16,977 nt of DNA from an uncultured Paracoccaceae bacterium (lineage in GTDB: Bacteria; Pseudomonadota; Alphaproteobacteria; Rhodobacterales; Rhodobacteraceae): assembly GCA_937907485.1 (NCBI GenBank), contig CALESR010000262.1:1-16977 (forward strand), in the 5' to 3' direction. Made by a program: the position numbers and the translations under genes. Below are positions 12,361-16,977 of the stretch, piece after piece (positions within the stretch are counted from its first letter, which is position 1; each line of letters begins with the position of its first letter). The notes below the pieces were generated by a model. It made no database searches, was not told the DNA's origin, and worked only from the letters and a program-made list of their open reading frames with translations.

Positions 12361-13307
12361 TGAAGCTCTTTGTCAGCCGCCCGCTGCCCGACGCCGTGCT
12401 CGCTGCGGCCAACGCGGCGTTTGACCTCACCGTGCGCCCCTCGAACGCGCCGATGAGTGACGGTGAGATGATCGCCGCGCTGCAAGAGCACGACATCCTG
12501 ATCCCCACGCTGGGCGACCGCTTTCAGCCGCCGGTCTTTGCCGCCGTGCCCCGGCCGCGCGCCCGCCTGCTGGCCAATTTCGGCGTCGGCACCAACCATA
12601 TCGACGTCGCCGCCGCGCAGGCTGCCGGGATCGCCGTGACCAACACCCCCGGCGCTGTCACCGATGCCACCGCCGATATCGCCCTGACCCTGATGCTGAT
12701 GAGCGCGCGCCGCGCCGCCGAGGGCGAGCGTCTGGTGCGCGCGGGCCAATGGCAGGGTTGGCACCCGACGCAGATGCTGGGCTTGCACCTGACCGGCAAG
12801 ACGCTGGGCATCGTCGGCATGGGCCGTATCGGGCAGGCCATTGCCCGGCGCGCACATTTCGGGTTCGAGATGCCAGTGCTCTATCACACCCGCAGTCCGC
12901 GCGATCTGCCCTTTGCCACGCCGGTTGCCGACCTGCGCGCGCTGATGGCCGCGTCGGATGTGGTGGTCATCGCCGTGCCCGCCTCGCCGCAGACGCACCA
13001 CCTGATCGACGCCGCCGCGCTGGCCGCGATGCGCCCGCATGCCCATCTGGTCAACATCGCACGGGGCGACATCATCGACGAAGCCGCGCTGATCGCCGCG
13101 CTGCAACAGGGTCGAATCGCGGGCGCCGGCCTCGACGTCTATGAATTCGAACCGCAGGTGCCGCAGGCGCTGCGCGATCTGCCCAATGTCACGCTGCTGC
13201 CGCATCTGGGCACCGCCGCGCTGGAGGTGCGCACCGGCATGGGCTTGATGGCGCTCGACAATGCGCTGGCTTTTCAACAGGGAAGGGCCCTGCCCAATGC
13301 CGTCTGA
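12360..13307 (+). CDS. D-2-hydroxyacid dehydrogenase (glyoxylate/hydroxypyruvate reductase type)
   Basis: 315 residues, normal for the family. It should interconvert a D-2-hydroxyacid and its 2-keto acid using NAD(P)H, in the cytoplasm. The Rossmann loop is GIVGMGRIGQA (150-160). The substrate region FGVGTNHID is at 74-82. The second family signature covers 208-250, with catalytic R235 in NIARGD, a Glu in YEFEP (261-265), and H282 in LLPHLG. Substrate choice cannot be read from sequence; glycerate or hydroxypyruvate is likely from overall resemblance. ATG 12360 overlaps the preceding stop as TGATG; a longer upstream frame is ignored for that reason. Confidence 0.93.
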   Translation: MKLFVSRPLPDAVLAAANAAFDLTVRPSNAPMSDGEMIAALQEHDILIPTLGDRFQPPVFAAVPRPRARLLANFGVGTNHIDVAAAQAAGIAVTNTPGAVTDATADIALTLMLMSARRAAEGERLVRAGQWQGWHPTQMLGLHLTGKTLGIVGMGRIGQAIARRAHFGFEMPVLYHTRSPRDLPFATPVADLRALMAASDVVVIAVPASPQTHHLIDAAALAAMRPHAHLVNIARGDIIDEAALIAALQQGRIAGAGLDVYEFEPQVPQALRDLPNVTLLPHLGTAALEVRTGMGLMALDNALAFQQGRALPNAV

Positions 13308-13707
13308 CCGCCGCCCGCTGCGCGACCTTGGGGTCGCACTTTTGAACGCCACGCTCCTCCTGATCGTCGCCGCGCTGATCCTCGCCGTCACGCTGGTCGT
13401 GCAGGTGCGCGGCCTCGCCTCGGACCTGCAGACCGGGTTGCAGGACCGCATCACCACGCTGCAACCGCAGATCGAGGCTGCCCGCACCGAGGCCCGCGCC
13501 GCGCTCGACGCGTTGGAATCCGCGCGCACCGCCGCGCCCGGCGCCATACCGCAAACCGCGCCGCCCGCCCTGACCGAGTTGCGCGCGCTGGTCGAGCGCC
13601 TCGAATCCCTCACGCCCGCTGCACCGGAAACCGAGCCCTTGTTGCGCCAGATCGCGCTGGCCATCATTGCCACTGCCGCGCGCGGGTTGCTGGCGCCCAC
13701 GCCCTGA
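13297..13707 (+). CDS. membrane-anchored coiled-coil protein of unknown function
   Basis: 136 residues from ATG 13297, overlapping the end of the dehydrogenase gene by 11 nt, with AGGG upstream. One membrane span is at residues about 12-37 (LLNATLLLIVAALILAVTLVV). A predicted coiled coil follows (ASDLQTGLQDRITTLQPQIEAARTEARAALDALESA), then a Pro-rich linker and a second helical stretch (LTELRALVERLESL). The C-terminal ATAARGLL helix is short. No family is recognised. A topology with the coiled coil on the periplasmic or cytoplasmic side cannot be decided. Confidence 0.72.
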   Translation: MPSDRRPLRDLGVALLNATLLLIVAALILAVTLVVQVRGLASDLQTGLQDRITTLQPQIEAARTEARAALDALESARTAAPGAIPQTAPPALTELRALVERLESLTPAAPETEPLLRQIALAIIATAARGLLAPTP

Positions 13708-13801
13708 GCCGATTGGTCTTGCCCTGAACCTCACCCCTGCGACATCGCCGCCGCTGGACTTCCCTCTCCGCCAGCCTATCCTGCGGGCAAAGGAGTCTCC
13801 G

Positions 13802-14143
13802 ATGTCCGCCACCCTGCCAGACCCCGAAGACCCCACCCGCCTGCCGCGCCTCGTGCGGCTTTATCTGCGCCAGATTGCTCTTGGCTTTGGCCTTTCGGCG
13901 GTATTCGTCGGTCTCTTGCTGGGTTTCAATGTCGCCAACCTGCGCAGCCTGATCCTGAACACTCAAGGCGGCGCGATCGCGGCCTTCCTGCTGTTCTTTT
14001 TCAACGGGTTGGTCTTTGCCGGCGTGCAATTCGCCATCTCGATCATGCGGATGGCCGACCCTGAGGACAAAGGCCCCAAAGGCGGGCACCGGGCGCCGTC
14101 TGCGACGCGCCAGCCCGCGCCGGTGCGGGTGGCGGCGCGCTAG
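13802..14143 (+). CDS. two-span inner-membrane protein of unknown function
   Basis: 113 residues from ATG 13802, with AAGGAG 7 nt upstream, which decides the start over a longer open frame. An N-terminal Pro/charged segment (MSATLPDPEDPTRLPRLVRLY) precedes span one (FGLSAVFVGLLLGFNVA). Span two is at about 66-83 (AFLLFFFNGLVFAGVQFAI). The C-terminus is basic (GHRAPSATRQPAPVRVAAR). A similar arrangement is common in small uncharacterised alphaproteobacterial membrane proteins. It could be stress-related; nothing here shows it. It ends just before the possible structured RNA. Confidence 0.78.
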   Translation: MSATLPDPEDPTRLPRLVRLYLRQIALGFGLSAVFVGLLLGFNVANLRSLILNTQGGAIAAFLLFFFNGLVFAGVQFAISIMRMADPEDKGPKGGHRAPSATRQPAPVRVAAR

Positions 14144-14383
14144 GCGGGTGGCGGGCCCGCAGCGACCGTTTCAGGGGAGATTTCCCGAGAGCCTGAGTGA
14201 ACAGGTGGGCGCCAGATACCAAGGCCAGGACCTTGGCAGAGCCAGCACCCTCGGAAATGCTTATCGGCCACTGGAAAAAGACCGTCCACGAGAAGAGCAG
14301 CACCCGCCAAGGATCAATCTAGGCACGCCGCCCCCCTGACGCAAGGGGCTGGACAGTAGATGTTCTTGGTTTATCCTACCTGA
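14144..14383 (+). other. 240 bp intergenic region before the mmcB-like gene
   Basis: No gene-like frame of note is present. The middle (14171-14339) can fold into a long-range paired structure described separately, so the region may encode an RNA or a leader for the mmcB-like gene. No strong promoter is visible. A -10-like TTTATCCT lies at about 14370. Confidence 0.55.
14171..14339 (+). ncRNA. candidate structured RNA of about 170 nt
   Basis: The ends pair: TCAGGGG (14171-14177) with CCCCTGA (14333-14339), and AGATT (14178-14182) with AATCT (14316-14320) across a 3' bulge. Inside, GGTGGG (14204-14209) pairs with CCCGCC (14303-14308), including one G-U. CCAAGG-CCAGGA-CCTTGG (14219-14236) is a perfect hairpin. 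A branched, long-range fold of this size is like 6S RNA or another regulatory RNA, but I see no diagnostic consensus of 6S, SRP, RNase P, tmRNA or a known riboswitch. CCCC at 14333-14336 can alternatively pair with GGGG at 14345-14348. No terminator follows it. Confidence 0.4.
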
Positions 14384-14818
14384 ATGCGTGATGAGACCCT
14401 TCTTCCCGGCCAAAGGTTGCAGCGCGGCGTCAGCCGCTTGTTGCGCAGCCACGACTTTGCCACGCTCGAGGAAATGACTCCCGAACCCGGCCTGCGCGTC
14501 GACGTCATGGGGCTGGGGCCGCGCGGTGAGGTCTGGGTTGTCGAATGCAAATCCAGCCGCGCCGATTTCACCTCGGACCGCAAATGGCAGGGGTATCTGC
14601 CCTGGTGCGACCGGTTTTTCTGGGCGGTTTCGCCGGGTTTTCCGACCGAGATCCTGCCCGAGGGCGCCGGGTTGATCGTCGCCGATGACTGGTTTGGCGA
14701 GGTGGTCAGCATTGCGCCCGAATCCCCGCTGCCCGGCGCGCGGCGCAAGGCCCTGACGCTGAAATTCGCCCGCGCCGCCGCGCTGCGCCACCACGCCCTG
14801 CGCGACCCGAGGCCCTGA
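14384..14818 (+). CDS. mmcB: MmcB-like PD-(D/E)XK nuclease-fold protein
   Basis: 144 residues, near the usual length for MmcB-family (DUF2161-type nuclease-like) proteins of alphaproteobacteria. The restriction-endonuclease-like core shows D40 (GLRVDVMGLG) and E54-x-K56 (VWVVECKSS), followed by a helix RADFTSDRKWQGYLPWCDRFFWAV. In Caulobacter, MmcB is tied to tolerance of mitomycin C and DNA repair; that role is carried over by family only. ATG 14384 has no strong ribosome binding site, and the 5' intergenic region is unusually structured. A strong hairpin follows the stop. Confidence 0.8.
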   Translation: MRDETLLPGQRLQRGVSRLLRSHDFATLEEMTPEPGLRVDVMGLGPRGEVWVVECKSSRADFTSDRKWQGYLPWCDRFFWAVSPGFPTEILPEGAGLIVADDWFGEVVSIAPESPLPGARRKALTLKFARAAALRHHALRDPRP

Positions 14819-14822
14819 ATGT

Positions 14823-14854
14823 CCAACGCCCCGCCGTTTCGGGCGGGGCGCTGG
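14823..14854. terminator. bidirectional-type terminator hairpin between convergent genes
   Basis: CGCCCCGCC (14827-14835) pairs perfectly with GGCGGGGCG (14842-14850) around a six-base loop GTTTCG, and CCA/TGG extends the stem at the ends. It sits between the convergent mmcB-like and cytochrome c genes. The following sequence is only mildly T-rich on the plus strand (CATTTGACCTT) and is not T-rich on the minus strand, so termination efficiency is unknown. The stem itself is very stable. Confidence 0.72.
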
Positions 14855-14875
14855 CATTTGACCTTGAGGCCGGGA

Positions 14876-15292
14876 TTACTGCGAAACGCTTTCCAGATAG
14901 GCCCACATGTCGGCCGCGCCATCGGCCAGACGGAAGCTCATCGCCGAACGGGCGGTGGCGCCGCCGCCATGGGCACGCAGCCAGGCGGTCGGATCGGCCA
15001 GGTATTCGACGAACAGCGCTTCGGTCCAGGTGGTGCCCGCCGCATTCACGGCCTGCATGCCTTCGGAATAGCGGAACCCGTCCGCTGCCCCGACGACACG
15101 GCCCGGCAGGCCATACAGGTTCGGCCCGGTGCGGCCGCCGCGCTGGATCACCGTATCACCATTGGTGATCGAATGGCACGAGCGGCAATTGCGCCACAGC
15201 GCTTCGCCAGCGGCAGCATCGGCAAAGGCGGCAACCGACGACCCGGCCAGGGTCAGCGCGGTCAGGGCGGGCAGGGTGATGGCTTTCAACAT
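14876..15292 (-). CDS. periplasmic class I c-type cytochrome
   Basis: 138 residues from ATG 15292, with GGAGAG about 9 nt upstream. A signal peptide occupies residues 1-24 or so (LKAITLPALTALTLAGSSVAAFA). Heme attachment is CRSCH (36-40). TGPNLYG (55-61) is the conserved Pro-bearing loop, and M118 in RSAMSF is the likely sixth iron ligand. It is a small soluble electron carrier, like cytochrome c2 or c-552 types, in the periplasm; its donor and acceptor are not shown. A possible -10 is TATATG on the minus strand (15347-15352 complement), in the leader. It is not clearly in an operon with the downstream gene region. Confidence 0.9.
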   Translation of the reverse strand: MLKAITLPALTALTLAGSSVAAFADAAAGEALWRNCRSCHSITNGDTVIQRGGRTGPNLYGLPGRVVGAADGFRYSEGMQAVNAAGTTWTEALFVEYLADPTAWLRAHGGGATARSAMSFRLADGAADMWAYLESVSQ

Positions 15293-15412
15293 GAACACGA
15301 ACTCTCCGGCTGGGCAGGGCAAAAGGCCCCGAATTGGCGTTGCCCCTCATATAGGGCAGCAGGGGGGGGACAGTCTAGAGAATGCAGCCATTTGTCACAG
15401 GCATGTGCGGAT

Positions 15413-16246
15413 TTACGCCTTCAGCCGATAGCCGCGCGCCAGCCAGACCCAGGCCAGCCCGGCCAGCGCCGCACTAGTCGCCAGCGTGACGCCAAGGCCC
15501 AGCCAGGGGTCGCTGTCGGACTGGCCCAGCCAGGCAAAGCGCGCGCCGTCAATCAGATAGAAGATCGGGTTCAGGTGGCTGGCCAGCGCCATCGCGGGCG
15601 GCATGGCAGAGATCGAATAGAAGGTGCCCGATAGGAACGACAGCGGCGTGACGACAAAATTGGTGATCGCGGCGATCTGGTCGAACTTGTTGGCCAGAAT
15701 CCCGGCGACAATCCCCAGCGCTCCCATCAAGACCGACCCGGTGACGCTGATGACCAGCAGCCACAGCGGATGCACCGGCCAGAGCCCCAGCACCAGCCCC
15801 ACCGCCAGCACGATCACCCCGGCGACCAGCAGACCACGCGCCACCCCACCCGCCAAATAGCCGAGGACCAGCTCCCACGGCGCCAGCGGCGGCATCAGCG
15901 TATCGACGATATTGCCCATCACCTTGGCGCCGACGATGGACGACGAGGTATTGGCAAAGGCGTTCTGCACCACCGACATCATCAGAATGCCGGGCGTCAG
16001 AAAGGCAACCAGCGGCACGCCGTCGACCGGGCCGCGTCCGGCACCCATCGCCAGCGCAAAAACCCCCAGGAACAGCCCCGCCGTCACCAGCGGCGCCGCC
16101 AGCGTCTGCTGCCAGACCGCCAGAAACCGCAGGGTCTCGCGCTGGGCCAGAGTGAGCAGACCGACCCAGTTCACCCGGCCAAACCGGCGCATCCCCATCG
16201 CCCTCAACGACAGTCCGGCAGTCAGGGTCTCGGCGGGATCGGGCAT
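15413..16246 (-). CDS. ABC-2 type transporter permease
   Basis: 277 residues from ATG 16246, with AAGGAG 7 nt upstream. About six hydrophobic spans are visible, starting at TLAAPLVTAGLFLGVFALAMG, and including LVAFLTPGILMMSVVQNAF, GLLVAGVIVLAVGLVLGLW, and FVVTPLSFLSGTFYSISAMP. This last motif, with the following LNPIFYLIDGARFAWLG, is typical of the ABC-2 permease family (export of lipids, polysaccharides or drugs). No ATP-binding partner is adjacent, so its ATPase must be encoded elsewhere. It diverges from gcrA. The C-terminus is short (RGYRLKA). The substrate is unknown. Confidence 0.88.
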   Translation of the reverse strand: MPDPAETLTAGLSLRAMGMRRFGRVNWVGLLTLAQRETLRFLAVWQQTLAAPLVTAGLFLGVFALAMGAGRGPVDGVPLVAFLTPGILMMSVVQNAFANTSSSIVGAKVMGNIVDTLMPPLAPWELVLGYLAGGVARGLLVAGVIVLAVGLVLGLWPVHPLWLLVISVTGSVLMGALGIVAGILANKFDQIAAITNFVVTPLSFLSGTFYSISAMPPAMALASHLNPIFYLIDGARFAWLGQSDSDPWLGLGVTLATSAALAGLAWVWLARGYRLKA

Positions 16247-16304
16247 TTGCTGTCTCCTTGGCGGGGCAAAGTCGGGCGCAGTCCTTGCCTTTGCGGCGCG
16301 CTGC

Positions 16305-16332
16305 TTGTATCTCGGCCTCTCCCCGATAGAAT
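16305..16332 (+). promoter_or_regulatory. sigma-70-like promoter candidate for gcrA
   Basis: TTGTAT (16305-16310) and TAGAAT (16327-16332) are separated by 16 bp and lie 57-84 bp upstream of the gcrA start. The -10 box sits inside a small dyad, CCCC-N9-GGGG (16321-16337), which could be an operator. No GANTC methylation site was found in the intergenic region. Confidence 0.5.
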
Positions 16333-16388
16333 AGGGGCAATCGACGCCCGTTCCGCCGGAAGGGGCCTTTTGCTGTGGAGCGTGACGC

Positions 16389-16977
16389 ATGTCCTGGACC
16401 GACGATCGGGTCGAATTGCTCAAGAAGATGTGGACCGACGGCAAGTCGGCCTCGCAAATCGCCAAGGAACTGGGTTCGGTGACGCGCAATGCGGTGATCG
16501 GCAAGGTCCACCGGCTGGGTCTGTCCAGCCGGACCGGCGATGCCGGCCCCGAGGCCGAAGCCCCGGCCCCCGTGGTCGAGGCCCCCGTCGCCGCGGCGCC
16601 AACGCCCGCACCCGTCGCAGCCCCTGCCGCCGTGCAGCCGCCCGCAGCCGAGCCGACCCGTGTCGAGGCTGCGCCGACCGCAACCGAGATGCCTGAGGAT
16701 AACGACGAGGACGAGGACGACGATCAGGGCCCGGCCCTGCGCCCCACGGCGCCCAACCTGGGCAGCGTCGTCGCCATGCCCGGCCGCCGCCCGATCGCCC
16801 CCGCCGGTCAGCCACTGCCGCCGCAACCCTCGGCCAACGAAATCTCGCCCGAGGCCCTCGCCAATGTGCGCGAGGTGGAAAAGACCGCGCGCAAACTGGG
16901 GCTGATGGAACTGACCGAACGCACCTGCAAATGGCCGATCGGCGACCCGGCGACCGAGGAATTCTGGTTCTGCGGCC
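16389..16977 (+). CDS. gcrA: GcrA cell-cycle regulator, 3' end outside the window
   Basis: 196 codons are present and open to the edge. The N-terminal HTH (SWTDDRVELLKKMWTDGKSASQIAKELG, then VTRNAVIGKVHRLGL, residues 2-45) is the DNA-binding domain of GcrA. The middle is a long Ala/Pro linker (EAPAPVVEAPVAAAPTPAP) with an acidic run (EDNDEDEDDDQ), unusually extended. The C-terminal RTCKWPIGDPATEEFWFCG is the conserved part that contacts sigma-70 region 2; probably 10-20 residues are missing. In Caulobacter, GcrA activates cell-cycle genes at CcrM-methylated promoters. GGAG lies 9 nt before ATG 16389. Confidence 0.94.
   Translation, partial: MSWTDDRVELLKKMWTDGKSASQIAKELGSVTRNAVIGKVHRLGLSSRTGDAGPEAEAPAPVVEAPVAAAPTPAPVAAPAAVQPPAAEPTRVEAAPTATEMPEDNDEDEDDDQGPALRPTAPNLGSVVAMPGRRPIAPAGQPLPPQPSANEISPEALANVREVEKTARKLGLMELTERTCKWPIGDPATEEFWFCG

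Noticed and set aside
12288..13700. 470-codon open frame on the minus strand.
   Set aside because: It is antisense to the hydroxyacid dehydrogenase and the coiled-coil gene, and shows no domain-like pattern.
14171..14348. Assignment of the structured region to 6S RNA, tmRNA, SRP RNA, RNase P RNA or a glycine riboswitch.
   Set aside because: No diagnostic core of any of these was seen; only the size and overall shape are 6S-like.
14360..14383. Possible LexA (SOS) box upstream of the mmcB-like gene.
   Set aside because: Only one GTTC half-site is present; the partner at N7 reads ATCC, so the alphaproteobacterial GTTC-N7-GTTC site is not met.
16247..16388. CcrM (GANTC) control of the gcrA promoter.
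   Set aside because: The intergenic region was read for all four forms of GANTC and none is present.
15549..16826. 425-codon minus-strand frame across the permease and gcrA.
   Set aside because: Gly/Arg-rich shadow of two well-supported genes.
1..16977. CRISPR array, tRNA, rRNA or insertion sequence in the window.
   Set aside because: No regular spacer-repeat array, cloverleaf sequence or rRNA segment was seen; the only transposase belongs to the Mu-like phage.

Overview
The window joins the left (early) half of a Mu-like transposable prophage to ordinary chromosome. The high G+C content, a gcrA cell-cycle regulator gene, an MmcB-family nuclease gene, and a YbjN/proC/csaA-type/2-hydroxyacid dehydrogenase cluster point to an alphaproteobacterium, most likely of the Rhodobacterales. 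The family is an inference from gene content; no rRNA or tRNA gene is visible to confirm it.

Prophage, about 1 to 10.5-10.6 kb. A repressor gene reads rightward (9187-9918). It is an XRE helix-turn-helix fused to a LexA-type S24 peptidase, followed by a 64-residue membrane protein. A compact early operon reads leftward from 9098 off the left edge of the window. Its order of transcription is: HTH protein, HTH-like protein, a 370 bp segment with two competing antisense ORFs, small DNA-binding protein, 40-residue membrane peptide, C4 zinc-ribbon protein, winged-helix protein, ParB-domain protein, transposase A (DDE), ATPase B, two DNA-binding proteins, two small unknowns, DUF3164 protein, unknown, GemA, unknown, and a gene cut by the window edge. 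Most junctions overlap by 1 to 11 nt, so translation is probably coupled. No Gam-like gene was recognised. The late genes and the right end lie outside the window.

Control and boundary. Between the divergent repressor and early genes lie two dyads of identical geometry, GCTC-N9-GAGC, 24 bp apart. They are the best operator candidates. To the right, 10133-10662 is non-coding. It holds a 12 bp inverted repeat with a third related copy, and a pyrimidine-rich tract with degenerate same-strand repeats that look like transposase-binding sites at the phage left end. The exact phage/host junction could not be fixed.

Chromosome, about 10.66 kb to the end. A rightward series holds ybjN-like, proC, a CsaA-type tRNA-binding protein, a D-2-hydroxyacid dehydrogenase, two small membrane proteins, a possible structured RNA, and an mmcB-like gene. 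A strong terminator hairpin separates this from leftward genes for a c-type cytochrome and an ABC-2 permease. gcrA then starts divergently and runs off the right edge.
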